Source: Glaciimonas sp. PCH181 (GTDB lineage Bacteria > Pseudomonadota > Gammaproteobacteria > Burkholderiales > Burkholderiaceae_D). From it: 64,000 nucleotides of DNA. This document shows, piece by piece, positions 9,501 to 19,109 of the stretch. Below the pieces are notes generated by a model, which saw nothing but the letters and a program-made list of their open reading frames with translations, did not search any database and had not been told where the DNA came from. Numbering within the stretch: position 1 is the first letter of the stretch; each line of letters starts with the position of its first letter. A program made the translations under genes and the position numbers. The stretch spans positions 434,001 through 498,000 of the forward strand of contig NZ_PYFP01000003.1 of NCBI RefSeq assembly GCF_003056055.1, given 5' to 3'.

Positions 9501-12275
9501 GTGACTACATCTCTCATTAGCATTGCCTCTGCCTCCCATTTTTATACCCGCTGGGTCAATGCGGAAACTGGCCGCTCAGAAAAAATTGCCGATCTGGCGC
9601 AATTATCCTTAAGCAATGCGCCCTTTGCGCAACTGTTACAAAAGGAAATGGATGCTGGCATGCCATTGCCGCGTGCGATGCGGCGGCTGCGTAACCTGAT
9701 TATTTGTACGCTAATTGCGCGTGACCTGAGCGGCGTGGCCGATTTGGAAGAGGTCGTCAGTACGATGACGGACTTTGCTGATTTTGTGGTGCAAACCCAT
9801 TTGAGCAGCCTCATGACCGAAATGGTCGCGCTGCACGGTACGCCTATCGGGGAAGAATCAGGCCTGGCGCAAGAGTTAATCGTTCTGGGCATGGGCAAAC
9901 TCGGTGGCGGCGAACTGAATGTATCGTCGGATATCGATTTGATTTTTGTGTATGCCGAAGACGGCGATACCCTGATCGAACATCCTGAACAACGCACTCT
10001 CTCCAATCACGAATTCTTTGTGCGTCTTGGCAAAAAACTGATAGCTGCGATTGCCGACATCACCGAAGACGGCTTCACTTTCCGCGTGGATATGGCGCTG
10101 CGGCCGAATGGTGCGTCCGGTCCATTGGTCGCCAGCTTAAATATGGTGGAAACTTATCTGGTGACGCAAGGGCGCGAATGGGAGCGCTATGCCTGGTGCA
10201 AAGCACGGGCAATGACCGGCAAACCGGAAGATATCGCGCTGCTGGAAAACATCTCCCGGCCTTTTGTGTTCCGACGTTATCTGGATTACGGCACCATCGA
10301 TGCGATGCGTTTGATGCACGGACAAATCCGCGCCGAGGTACGGCGGCAGGAGACTTTGCACCCGGATCGGAATAATAACGTCAAGCTGGGACGCGGCGGC
10401 ATCCGTGAAATTGAGTTTCTGGCGCAGGTTTTTCAGTTGATACGCGGCGGACGCGATCTCGATCTGCGCGATCGCTCTACCCGTTCTACTTTGCGGACAC
10501 TGGTTAAAAAGAATTTACTCACGGCCACTGACGTTGACCAGTTATTAGAAGCCTACGATTTTTTACGCAATCTGGAACATCGCCTGCAATACCTCGAAGA
10601 TGCCCAGACCCATACATTGCCGACAAGCGAAGAGCAACGTCTGATCATCGCGCAAGCCATGGGATTTGAGGATGTGCCCACCCTTTTGCACGAATTGGAA
10701 AAGCGTAGAGTGTTAGTTGCCGCCCAGTTTGACGCCATCTTTAGCGATAAACAAAACGGCCAGACCGCGAATGCCGATGGCGGCAAAAACGATAGCGATG
10801 GCGACTGCCCACTATGCGGCTTGAGCGACAGAGATAGCCCGGAGGCCATCGCCAGCACACTCACGTCGTTGGGTTTTAGCGATGCCGAAGAGGCCGCTCG
10901 TCGTCTGGCATCGATCTGGCAATCGCCGCGCATACAAAGCTTGCCGGAAATTAGCCGCAATCGTTTCACCGCATTGATTAACGTGGCATTGCCGATCATT
11001 GGCGCGCTGCCGGAGTCGAAAAATAGCGCCGAATCGACTTCGCATCTAAACACATTAGGCCGCTTGCTGGATTTTCTGGAAACCATCGCGCGCCGCGCCG
11101 CTTATCTGGCGCTTTTGACTGAATATCCGCATACGCTGACCCGCGTTATCCGCATGATCGGGGCCAGCGACTGGGCCGCTAAATTCCTGACACGTCACCC
11201 TATCCTGCTGGATGAATTGCTGGATAATCGCCATCTCAACACGGTGCCCGACTGGCCGGTTTTTGCGCAAGACTGTCAACGCCAGATGGACGCTGTTGCG
11301 GGCGATACCGAGCGCCAACTCGATCTGCTGCGCGAACTGCACCATGTTCAGTTATTCCGCCTGTTGGCGCAAGATCTGGAAGGTAAATTAAGCGTAGAAA
11401 CTCTGGCTGATTATCTGTCGTTACTGGCCGATATTTTGGTCGACACGACGATCCAGTCGGTCTGGAAAACCTTTCCTAATCGCCATCGCGAAGTACCGAA
11501 ATTCGCCGTCATTGCGTATGGAAAATTAGGCGGCAAAGAACTTAGCTACGCATCCGATCTGGATATCGTTTTTCTGTACGACGATGACGATCAGGATGCG
11601 CCAGCGCTCTACGCCAAGCTGGCCCAACGTTTTATCACCTGGATGACGAGCCATACTTCCGCCGGGATCTTGTTTGACATCGATATCGCCTTACGCCCAG
11701 ATGGTGCCAGCGGCTTGTTGGTATCGTCATTTGCCACCTTCGAAAGATATCAACGCAATTCAGCGTGGCTGTGGGAGCATCAGGCACTAACTCGCGCCCG
11801 CTTCTGTTCCGGCGATAGTCAGATTGGCGAGCGCTTTGAGGCTTTGCGCGTAGACGTATTGCGGCAAGTCCGCGATCCGCTAAAGTTGCAGCAGGAAGTA
11901 AGCGATATGCGACAAAAAATGCGCGACGCCAACCGCAATCGCAGCACGCTGTTTGATCTGAAACACGATGCCGGGGGCATGATCGATATCGAATTTTTAG
12001 TGCAGTTTTTGATCTTGCGATACTCTGCAACACATCCAGAACTGACCGCTGATATCGGCAATATTGCGTTGCTAAAATTATGTGGCGATCTGGGATTGAT
12101 CGACACAACGCTTGCCAACGAGGTGGCAAACGCATATCGCCACTATCGCAAATTACAGCATCAACGCCGCCTGCAAGGCGATGAACGTGCGCGCATATCG
12201 CCAGAATGGGTGACATCAGAGGTAACGGCGGTAACGGCATTATTGGCGACAGTATTTGCGACGCCGGCAACGTAG
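9501..12275 (+). CDS. glnE: Bifunctional glutamine synthetase adenylyltransferase/adenylyl-removing enzyme
   Basis: GlnE adds AMP to and removes it from glutamine synthetase in response to PII and glutamine, controlling nitrogen assimilation. Both nucleotidyltransferase halves are visible: GKLGGGELNVSSDIDLIFVY at residues 136-155 (N-terminal deadenylylase) and GKLGGKELSYASDLDIVFLY at about 675-694 (C-terminal adenylylase). Each carries a G-G-x(7)-SD(I/L)D catalytic pattern. At 924 residues it is close to E. coli GlnE (946). The start is a GTG; an in-frame TAA at 9492-9494 rules out anything further upstream. A Cys-containing insert (DCPLCGLSD) lies near residue 435. Confidence 0.95.
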   Translation: MTTSLISIASASHFYTRWVNAETGRSEKIADLAQLSLSNAPFAQLLQKEMDAGMPLPRAMRRLRNLIICTLIARDLSGVADLEEVVSTMTDFADFVVQTHLSSLMTEMVALHGTPIGEESGLAQELIVLGMGKLGGGELNVSSDIDLIFVYAEDGDTLIEHPEQRTLSNHEFFVRLGKKLIAAIADITEDGFTFRVDMALRPNGASGPLVASLNMVETYLVTQGREWERYAWCKARAMTGKPEDIALLENISRPFVFRRYLDYGTIDAMRLMHGQIRAEVRRQETLHPDRNNNVKLGRGGIREIEFLAQVFQLIRGGRDLDLRDRSTRSTLRTLVKKNLLTATDVDQLLEAYDFLRNLEHRLQYLEDAQTHTLPTSEEQRLIIAQAMGFEDVPTLLHELEKRRVLVAAQFDAIFSDKQNGQTANADGGKNDSDGDCPLCGLSDRDSPEAIASTLTSLGFSDAEEAARRLASIWQSPRIQSLPEISRNRFTALINVALPIIGALPESKNSAESTSHLNTLGRLLDFLETIARRAAYLALLTEYPHTLTRVIRMIGASDWAAKFLTRHPILLDELLDNRHLNTVPDWPVFAQDCQRQMDAVAGDTERQLDLLRELHHVQLFRLLAQDLEGKLSVETLADYLSLLADILVDTTIQSVWKTFPNRHREVPKFAVIAYGKLGGKELSYASDLDIVFLYDDDDQDAPALYAKLAQRFITWMTSHTSAGILFDIDIALRPDGASGLLVSSFATFERYQRNSAWLWEHQALTRARFCSGDSQIGERFEALRVDVLRQVRDPLKLQQEVSDMRQKMRDANRNRSTLFDLKHDAGGMIDIEFLVQFLILRYSATHPELTADIGNIALLKLCGDLGLIDTTLANEVANAYRHYRKLQHQRRLQGDERARISPEWVTSEVTAVTALLATVFATPAT

Positions 12276-12309
12276 AAACAACTTGAAAACGTGAATTGCT
12301 GTTCAAAAA

Positions 12310-12332
12310 AAAGCCCCGACTCGCGAGGCTTT
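12310..12332. terminator. Bidirectional terminator between glnE and gap
   Basis: AAAGCC and GGCTTT form the outer stem around a CTCGCGAG palindrome. An A-run on one side and TTTAATTTT on the other let it work for both convergent genes. Confidence 0.6.
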
Positions 12333-12363
12333 AATTTTACTGTCGTAGCAAACCTTTTACAGC

Positions 12364-13374
12364 TTACTTAGCCGACATCAGTGCAACAGTGGTATCCAAC
12401 ATGCGGTTTGAGAAACCCCACTCGTTGTCATACCAGCTCGATACTTTCACCAGATTGCCCGACACTTTAGTCAGCGTTGCATCGAAATTCGACGATGCGG
12501 GATTGTGGTTGAAATCGACCGATACTAAAGGTTCTACGTTGTAGGTCAGGACGCCTTGCAATGCACCTTCCGATGCTTCTTTCAGGATCGCGTTGACTTC
12601 TTCAACGGTAGTTTCACGGGCAGCAACGAACGATAAATCGACCAGCGACACATTGATGGTCGGTACGCGAATCGCGAAACCATCCAGCTTGCCGTTCAGC
12701 TCTGGCAAGACCAGACCAACGGCGGCAGCTGCGCCGGTTTTAGTCGGGATCATGCTCATCGTGGCCGAACGCGCCCGACGCAAATCTTCGTGATACACGT
12801 CCGTCAGTACTTGATCGTTGGTGTACGAGTGAATCGTTGTCATCAAGCCATTAACCACGCCGATAGTGTCGTTCAGTGGCTTGACCAGCGGTGCCAGACA
12901 GTTAGTCGTGCATGAAGCGTTAGAAATGACAGTGTCGGTGGCTTTCAGGACATCGTGATTGACGCCAAACACAATCGTTGCATCGACATCTTTACCACCC
13001 GGTGCAGAAATAATGACTTTCTTGGCGCCGCCGTGGATATGGGCGCTGGCTTTCTCTTTGGTAGTGAAGAAGCCGGTGCATTCCAGTACGACGTCAACTT
13101 TTAACTCGCCCCATGGCAGTTCAGCTGGATTACGCTGCGCCAGCACTTTGATGCGGTCGCCGTTGACGACAATCGCGTCGCCATCGACTGTGACTGTGCC
13201 TGGAAATTTACCGTGCGCAGTATCGTATTGGGTCAGATGGGCATTCGTTTTTGGATCGCCCAGATCATTGATCGCAACGATTTCGATGTCATGCTTTTTA
13301 CCGCCTTCGTAATGCGCACGGAGGATGTTGCGGCCGATGCGGCCATAGCCATTGATTGCAACGCGAATAGTCAT
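12364..13374 (-). CDS. gap: Glyceraldehyde-3-phosphate dehydrogenase, type I
   Basis: This glycolytic enzyme oxidises glyceraldehyde-3-phosphate to 1,3-bisphosphoglycerate with NAD. The 336 residues match the family. The N-terminal Rossmann motif is [10 protein letters not shown], the catalytic cysteine lies in [12 protein letters not shown], and the C-terminal [12 protein letters not shown] is classical. AGGAG lies 6 nt before the ATG. It follows tkt and a GNAT gene on the same strand. In many Burkholderiales tkt-gap continues into pgk and pyk, but here gap is last, facing glnE across a terminator. Confidence 0.97.
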   Translation of the reverse strand: MTIRVAINGYGRIGRNILRAHYEGGKKHDIEIVAINDLGDPKTNAHLTQYDTAHGKFPGTVTVDGDAIVVNGDRIKVLAQRNPAELPWGELKVDVVLECTGFFTTKEKASAHIHGGAKKVIISAPGGKDVDATIVFGVNHDVLKATDTVISNASCTTNCLAPLVKPLNDTIGVVNGLMTTIHSYTNDQVLTDVYHEDLRRARSATMSMIPTKTGAAAAVGLVLPELNGKLDGFAIRVPTINVSLVDLSFVAARETTVEEVNAILKEASEGALQGVLTYNVEPLVSVDFNHNPASSNFDATLTKVSGNLVKVSSWYDNEWGFSNRMLDTTVALMSAK

Positions 13375-13483
13375 GCTTCTCTCCTAAGGTATGAACAATA
13401 ATTCAATTCAGATGATTGCGAACAATCATCATCATTTAACTTTCACTAATCCCACTGTTTTGTCGCCGTCTTTTACACGTTTA

Positions 13484-14107
13484 TTATTTAACGCGTATGG
13501 TACGCCAGCCGTAACCAGTCTCTTGCAAATCCAGACCTTCGTCCCAGCTAAATGCCTGTTCCTTCAGCAACTCAGCGCCCAGCTTGGTATAAAACTGCCG
13601 CGCAATATCATTCTGCGACAACACCCATACCAACATGTTATTTGCACCAGCGCTAGCCAACGTCGCCGCAACGTGCGCCACCAGTCGACGGCCAATGCCA
13701 GCGCGCTGGACTGACGGAAGCAAATAAATAGCGGTTAATTCACTGTCGAAGCCAAGCTTGGCCTCGCTTAACGTCATCCCGGCAGCAAACCCGACAATCT
13801 CGCCGCCAATTTCAGCAACAAACACACATGCAGCATCCGATGCGGCGCCGATTATGCGCGCCCACAACGCCGTACTCTCGTCAACTTTCATGGCGTCGAG
13901 ATAGTCCACCGGAAGTATGCCGCGATAAGTTGCGCGCCAGCTGTCGATCCGGACTACCGCAATGTCCGCTGCATCGGCAACGGTAGCGCGGCGTACGGAG
14001 AAATCACCAACAACATTGGTGAAAGTGGTGACTTCAGTGATGTCATCTATGATGTCATCGGTGACGCCATCAACCACATTTTTTGCTTTATCTGTTTTTA
14101 CGCTCAT
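13484..14107 (-). CDS. GNAT family N-acetyltransferase
   Basis: The 207 residues contain a GNAT fold. The acetyl-CoA loop [14 protein letters not shown] is at about 135-148, preceded by the beta-4 strand [10 protein letters not shown] and followed by [15 protein letters not shown]. About 35 N-terminal residues are polar and rich in Val/Asp and precede the domain. The start overlaps the tkt stop as ATGA, so the two are translationally coupled. The acceptor substrate cannot be read from sequence. Lying between tkt and gap, it is co-transcribed with central carbon genes, which may reflect only convenience. Confidence 0.85.
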   Translation of the reverse strand: MSVKTDKAKNVVDGVTDDIIDDITEVTTFTNVVGDFSVRRATVADAADIAVVRIDSWRATYRGILPVDYLDAMKVDESTALWARIIGAASDAACVFVAEIGGEIVGFAAGMTLSEAKLGFDSELTAIYLLPSVQRAGIGRRLVAHVAATLASAGANNMLVWVLSQNDIARQFYTKLGAELLKEQAFSWDEGLDLQETGYGWRTIRVK

Positions 14108-16098
14108 GCCAACGTCAGCTTGACTTTGGCAACGACATTTTCAACCGTGAAACCGAAATGTTTGAACAGCACATTCGCCGGTGCCGATTCGCCAAAAGTA
14201 TCGATACCGACAACTGCACCTTCCAAGCCAACATATTTATACCAGGTCGACGTCACGCCAGCTTCGACCGCAACCCGTGGCAAGCCGCGCTCAAGCACGC
14301 TGGCTTTGTAGGAGGCTTCCTGACGGTCAAATACGTCGGTGCTTGGCATGGAGACCACGCGCACGGCGATGCCTTCCGCCGCCAATGCATCTGCCGCCTT
14401 AATCGCCAGTTCGACTTCGGAACCGGTGGCAATGATGATACCTTTTGCGTCTTTTGCATCTCTCAATACATAGCCGCCGCGTTGGATATTCGCGATTTGG
14501 GCGGCGTCACGTTGTTGATATGGCAAATTCTGACGGGTAAAGATTAATGTGCTCGGGCCATCATGACGCTTGACCGCGTGGCCCCATGCCACTGCCGATT
14601 CAACCGTGTCGCAAGGACGCCAGTTATCCAGGTTAGGAATCAGGCGCAGGCTGGAGACATGCTCAACCGATTGATGGGTCGGACCGTCTTCACCAAGGCC
14701 GATAGAGTCATGCGTAAAGACGAAAATCGAACGAATTTTCATCAATGCCGCCATGCGCAAGGCATTCCGGCTGTAATCGGAGAAGGTCAGAAAGGTTGCG
14801 CCAAACGGCAAATAACCGCCGTGCAACGTGATCCCGTTCATCATCGCGCTCATACCAAACTCACGCACGCCATAGTTAATATGGTTACCGGCCTGATCTG
14901 CCCGGACCGCGACGCATTCTTTCCAGTTGGTCAGATTCGAACTGGTCAAATCGGCGGAACCACCAAGAAACTCTGGCAATACCGGCGCGAATGCCTGAAT
15001 CGCGTTCTGGCTAGCCTTACGGGTGGCAATCGTTTCTTGCTTTTCGACGCAGGTAGCAACATAAGCGCTTAACGTCTCGTCAAAATTGCCCGGCAATTCG
15101 CCCTTCATCCGACGCGTCAACTCAGCGGCTTGAGTCGGGAATTCTGCGCTATAGGCGGCAAATAGTGTGTTCCAGTGCGCTTCAAAACGCTGACCGTGGG
15201 CTTTTGCATCCCATGCGGCATAAACATCTTCAGGAATTTCAAACGGTGCAGAGGTCCAGCCTAATGCTTCGCGAACGGCGGCGATTTCTTTATCGCCCAA
15301 TGCTGCGCCATGGACTTTATCGGTGCCAGCCAGATTTGGCGAGCCTTTGCCGATGACTGTTTTGCAGCAAATCAGAGTTGGTTTGTCAGCCAGCTTGGCT
15401 TGATGAATGGCCGCGTTAACCGCTTCCACGTCATGTCCGTCAACGCTGCGGATAACATGCCAGCCATAGGCTTCGAAACGTTTTGGGGTGTCGTCTTTGA
15501 ACCAGCCTTCAACGTGCCCGTCAATCGAAATGCCGTTATCGTCATACAGCACGATCAATTTCGACAAACGCAACGTACCTGCTAACGAACAGGCTTCATG
15601 CGAAATGCCTTCCATCAGACAGCCGTCGCCGACAAAAGTGTAAGTGTAGTGATCAACAACAGGGAAATTTGGCCGATTAAATTCTGCTGCCAACAATTTC
15701 TCTGCCAATGCCATACCGACGGCATTTGTCAAACCCTGACCCAATGGGCCTGTCGTGGTTTCAATACCGGGCGTCACGTCTACTTCAGGATGGCCTGGTG
15801 TCTTCGAATGCATTTGGCGGAAATTGCGCAGCTCGTCCATCGGCAAATCGTAGCCGGTGAGATGCAACAACGCGTATTGCAACATTGAACCATGACCATT
15901 CGACAACACAAAACGATCACGATTAATCCATTTTGGATTAGCAGGATTGTGGCGATAGTGCTTGGCCCATAGCGCTACTGCGATTTCCGCCATGCCCATA
16001 GGCATGCCTGGATGGCCGGAGTTGGCTTTTTGTACTGCATCCATTGCCAAGGCGCGAATCGCGTTGGCCATCTTCGAGGTCGGGAGTGTGGAGGTCAT
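14104..16098 (-). CDS. tkt: Transketolase
   Basis: This thiamine-diphosphate enzyme of the pentose phosphate pathway moves two-carbon ketol units between sugar phosphates. The 664 residues agree with bacterial Tkt. Visible are [17 protein letters not shown] near the N-terminus, the ThDP-binding [15 protein letters not shown] at about 152-166, DDNGISIDG, and the central [20 protein letters not shown]. It is the first gene of tkt-GNAT-gap. No strong ribosome site is seen before the ATG. Confidence 0.97.
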   Translation of the reverse strand: MTSTLPTSKMANAIRALAMDAVQKANSGHPGMPMGMAEIAVALWAKHYRHNPANPKWINRDRFVLSNGHGSMLQYALLHLTGYDLPMDELRNFRQMHSKTPGHPEVDVTPGIETTTGPLGQGLTNAVGMALAEKLLAAEFNRPNFPVVDHYTYTFVGDGCLMEGISHEACSLAGTLRLSKLIVLYDDNGISIDGHVEGWFKDDTPKRFEAYGWHVIRSVDGHDVEAVNAAIHQAKLADKPTLICCKTVIGKGSPNLAGTDKVHGAALGDKEIAAVREALGWTSAPFEIPEDVYAAWDAKAHGQRFEAHWNTLFAAYSAEFPTQAAELTRRMKGELPGNFDETLSAYVATCVEKQETIATRKASQNAIQAFAPVLPEFLGGSADLTSSNLTNWKECVAVRADQAGNHINYGVREFGMSAMMNGITLHGGYLPFGATFLTFSDYSRNALRMAALMKIRSIFVFTHDSIGLGEDGPTHQSVEHVSSLRLIPNLDNWRPCDTVESAVAWGHAVKRHDGPSTLIFTRQNLPYQQRDAAQIANIQRGGYVLRDAKDAKGIIIATGSEVELAIKAADALAAEGIAVRVVSMPSTDVFDRQEASYKASVLERGLPRVAVEAGVTSTWYKYVGLEGAVVGIDTFGESAPANVLFKHFGFTVENVVAKVKLTLA

Positions 16099-16480
16099 GG
16101 TTTTTACAGTTAGGCAATGATTGGGCGGGATGCAGCAAGCGGCGCAGATAAATAATATTAAATAAATAGTATTACTAGTGCTGCTGAGTGTTATTTACAC
16201 AGAAGGCGCCAAAGCGCAATATTTTACCAAAATGCTGCCCCTAACGCTGCATTTCCGCACCGATCGGCATTTGCAGCTAGTAAAACGCCCCTTTTTAGAT
16301 TGCCGGGCCTCACGGAGAGTGAACGGATTCGGACTAATCACAGCCAGATCGAAATGGCGGATTGGCGCATATTCCTTCATACTGACCGCTTTTAGCCCTG
16401 CCCGATGCTATCCAATGCTGCGGCATCTGGTCCAAGCCGGGCGGCGACTGCCTGTTAATACTATTGCACTTTTTTTGCCT
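16099..16480. other. Divergent intergenic region between tkt and rsmE
   Basis: About 380 bp lie between the divergent tkt and rsmE starts. The reading frame of rsmE happens to stay open upstream to 16178, but that extension is basic, low quality and unlike RsmE. The A+T-rich stretch 16145-16175 (AATAATATTAAATAAATAG) next to tkt is a likely promoter area. No RNA gene is seen. Confidence 0.5.
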
Positions 16481-17206
16481 ATGCCGCGTTTTTATATCCC
16501 CACCCAACTTGAAATCGGCGCCACTTTGGCGTTGCCGGACTCCGTTGCCCACCATATTCAAGTGCTGCGATTGGCGCTGGGTACGCCAATTACCCTATTT
16601 AATGGCGGCGGCGGCGAATTCACGGCGACCATCGCTAGTATTGAAAAAAAGCGCGTAAGTGTAGAAATTAAAACTTTTTCACCGCGAGAAGTCGAATTGC
16701 CCTACGCCGTGACGCTGGCGCAAGCATTGCCTGAAGCGTCAAAACTAGACTGGATTATCGAAAAAGCCGTCGAACTAGGGGCGGCGGCGATCCAACCGAT
16801 CTCCGCACAGCGCTGCGTAGTGCGACTTTCGGCAGATCGTGTTGAGAAAAAACAAGCGCATTGGCAAGCCGTGATTGTTGCAGCATCCGAGCAAAGCGGT
16901 CGCAATCGCTTGCCAAATCTTGCTACATTAACATCACTGAACGACTGGCTGGGGCAGCAGGACTTGCATAAACGGATCCTCCTATCGCCGCGTGGCGAAG
17001 AATCGCTATCAAACTGGGCCCGTCACCAACCGCCGCAATCGGTCGCGTTGCTGATTGGGCCAGAAGGTGGATTCACCGAGGCGGAAGAAAATACCGCCTG
17101 CGCGCAAGGTGCTTTGATGCTGTCTATGGGCAGCAGAATTTTGCGTACTGAAACCGCCGGCCTTGCAGCGCTGGCAGCGTTAAATGCCATTTGGGGTGAG
17201 ATGTAA
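16481..17206 (+). CDS. rsmE: 16S rRNA (uracil1498-N3)-methyltransferase
   Basis: RsmE methylates N3 of U1498 of 16S rRNA with S-adenosylmethionine. The product has 241 residues from MPRFYIPTQLEIG, the standard family beginning. Visible are the N-terminal PUA-like domain (LPDSVAHHIQVLRLALGTPITLFNG) and the SPOUT knot motifs LLIGPEGGFTEAEE and LSMGSRILRTETAGLAAL near the C-terminus. The longer open frame from 16178 is rejected because it adds 101 residues with no family match. Confidence 0.93.
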   Translation: MPRFYIPTQLEIGATLALPDSVAHHIQVLRLALGTPITLFNGGGGEFTATIASIEKKRVSVEIKTFSPREVELPYAVTLAQALPEASKLDWIIEKAVELGAAAIQPISAQRCVVRLSADRVEKKQAHWQAVIVAASEQSGRNRLPNLATLTSLNDWLGQQDLHKRILLSPRGEESLSNWARHQPPQSVALLIGPEGGFTEAEENTACAQGALMLSMGSRILRTETAGLAALAALNAIWGEM

Positions 17207-17328
17207 TAAAACTATGCGAGGATAGAGGCTGGTTTTTGAGTTGCCGCCAATTACAATGGAATGCAATAGCGGCGTAAATCGTTTTTCATCCGCCTTAATT
17301 TGGCGATCTTTTTACTCAGGAGAAAATG

Positions 17329-17784
17329 ATGGGACTATTAGATAGCTTACTTGGCGCGGTCAGCAATGCGCAAGGACAGCAAGCGCAAACCAACGATCCG
17401 AAAGCAATGCTGATTCAAGCTGCCCTGAGCATGCTGACCAATCAATCGGGTGCTGGCGGTGCAAATTCGGGCGGCTTAGGTGGTTTGCTAAGTCAATTTC
17501 AGAATGCAGGGTTAGGCGATGTGGTCAGCTCTTGGGTAGGTCATGGTGAGAATCAGCCGGTTTCCCCGGATCAGGTGCAGCAGGCATTGGGCAGTAGTGG
17601 TCAATTGGACGAATTAGCGCAAGCTACCGGTCTGTCTAAAGAAGAAACCGCTGGTCATTTGTCGGAAATCCTACCGGAATTAATTAATAAATTAACACCA
17701 AATGGCCAGGCACAGGAAGTCAGTGGCGGTTTAGGAGAGCTTGCCGGGATGTTGGGAAATTTGTTAGGCAATAAACCGGCCTAA
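17329..17784 (+). CDS. YidB-like DUF937 protein
   Basis: The 151-residue protein is rich in Gly, Gln, Leu and Ser, with the DUF937/YidB pattern: MGLLDSLLGAV at the start, GGLGGLLSQFQNAGLGDVV, then VSSWVGHGENQPVSPDQV and an LSEILPELINKLTPNG ending. The YidB family has no firmly established function. There are two adjacent ATGs; AGGAG at 17318-17322 is 6 nt from the second, which is therefore preferred. It is monocistronic with a strong terminator behind it. Confidence 0.8.
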   Translation: MGLLDSLLGAVSNAQGQQAQTNDPKAMLIQAALSMLTNQSGAGGANSGGLGGLLSQFQNAGLGDVVSSWVGHGENQPVSPDQVQQALGSSGQLDELAQATGLSKEETAGHLSEILPELINKLTPNGQAQEVSGGLGELAGMLGNLLGNKPA

Positions 17785-17832
17785 TTATCTTTTTGTTAGT
17801 GCGCCTCTGCTATTTCGAGGCAATCTTCTACG

Positions 17833-17857
17833 AAAATCGCCCTTTTGGGCGATTTTT
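17833..17857 (+). terminator. Terminator of the YidB-like gene
   Basis: A ten-bp perfect stem AAAATCGCCC / GGGCGATTTT with a TTTT loop ends in T5. It separates this gene from ribF. Confidence 0.85.
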
Positions 17858-17985
17858 CAGTTGATTTCCACGTTATTAAAGCAAATATTAATAGAGAACA
17901 ATCAACCATTCCGCCACTAGGCGCAAGTTGCGGCACGAAAGCATTTATAATCTACCGTTTTGCAACATCTATCCCGGCCATTTCC

Positions 17986-18963
17986 ATGAAGGTATTTCGC
18001 GGACTTCCCAACGCTGAATCGCGTGCACCTTGCGCGTTAACTATCGGCAACTTTGACGGCGTACATCGCGGCCATCAGGTTTTGCTCGCGTATGTGCGTA
18101 AAGCAGCGACAGAATTAGGCATCGATGCCGCCGTGATGACATTTGAGCCACATCCGCGCGAATTTTTTGCACAGCAATCGAATCATCCCGTCACACTACC
18201 CACCCGCGTTGCCAATTTGCGCGACAAGCTGCAATCATTGGCGCAGGCCGGTATCGACCGCGTGATTGTCGAACATTTCAATGCCCATTTTTCCTCCCTG
18301 TCACCACAAGACTTTATCGAAAAAGTGCTGGTTCAAGGCTTACACGTCCGTTGGTTGATGGTCGGTGAAGATTTTTGTTTTGGCGCACGTCGTGCCGGCA
18401 ATATCGCCACCCTGATCGAAGCGGGTAAAAAATACGGTTTTCAAGTAGTTACTTTGCCGAACGTCATGAACGACGGTGCCCGCGTATCCTCGTCTGCGGT
18501 ACGGGCTGCGCTGGCAACGGGTGACTTTACCTCGGCGAGAACTTTACTCGGTCATGCTTATTCCATCTCCGGACACGTCGTTCACGGCAAAAAACTGGGG
18601 CGTGAAATCGGCTTTCCCACGCTAAATTTGCGTGTCCACCACAAACAACCGGCACTTTCGGGGATCTTCGTGGTGCGCGTGCATGGTTTGACGCCACAAC
18701 CGCTGCCTGCGGTAGCCAGCATCGGCACCCGCCCCACAGTGGATAAAAGCGGACATGTTTTGCTTGAGGCCTTTATCCTTGATTACAGCGGTGACTGTTA
18801 CGGTAAAGTCGTAAAAATTGAGTTTCTGCAGAAACTGCGCGATGAAGAGAAATACATCGATTTGCCGACATTAACTGCGGCAATCGAGCGCGATGTTCAA
18901 AATACGCGCGATTACTTCCGTCAGCATGACAGCGCCGCGATTTCAGCGACCGACCGAATTTGA
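17986..18963 (+). CDS. ribF: Bifunctional riboflavin kinase/FAD synthetase
   Basis: RibF makes FMN from riboflavin and ATP, then FAD. The 325 residues from MKVFRGLP fit the family. The N-terminal FAD synthetase domain shows ALTIGNFDGVHRGHQ (HxGH-type nucleotidyl motif), and RVSSSAVRAAL precedes the kinase domain with GKKLGREIGFPTLNL and ASIGTRPTVD. The frame continues upstream through the previous terminator to 17845, so that extension is rejected. It leads a conserved run with ileS and lspA. No FMN riboswitch was recognised before it. Confidence 0.95.
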   Translation: MKVFRGLPNAESRAPCALTIGNFDGVHRGHQVLLAYVRKAATELGIDAAVMTFEPHPREFFAQQSNHPVTLPTRVANLRDKLQSLAQAGIDRVIVEHFNAHFSSLSPQDFIEKVLVQGLHVRWLMVGEDFCFGARRAGNIATLIEAGKKYGFQVVTLPNVMNDGARVSSSAVRAALATGDFTSARTLLGHAYSISGHVVHGKKLGREIGFPTLNLRVHHKQPALSGIFVVRVHGLTPQPLPAVASIGTRPTVDKSGHVLLEAFILDYSGDCYGKVVKIEFLQKLRDEEKYIDLPTLTAAIERDVQNTRDYFRQHDSAAISATDRI

Positions 18964-19109
18964 CGCTGTCCCGTTACAGCCCATCGCATTGTTCGCATTA
19001 TGTCTGCGCATCTTGACTGACTTATAGTAGTGTTACCGCTGTCGTAGCATTGCTCACCGCAAGTGCCAATTTGTCGCAGACATCCACTGAATTTCATTGA
19101 AGAAAAATT

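Noticed and set aside
11635..12306. 223-codon leftward frame inside glnE
   Set aside because: Antisense shadow of the adenylylase domain; Arg/His-rich and without a family.
16178..16480. 101-residue N-terminal extension of RsmE
   Set aside because: No similarity to RsmE; the family begins at MPRFYIP (16481).
17845..17985. 47-residue N-terminal extension of RibF
   Set aside because: Begins inside the terminator hairpin of the previous gene; RibF starts at MKVFRG.
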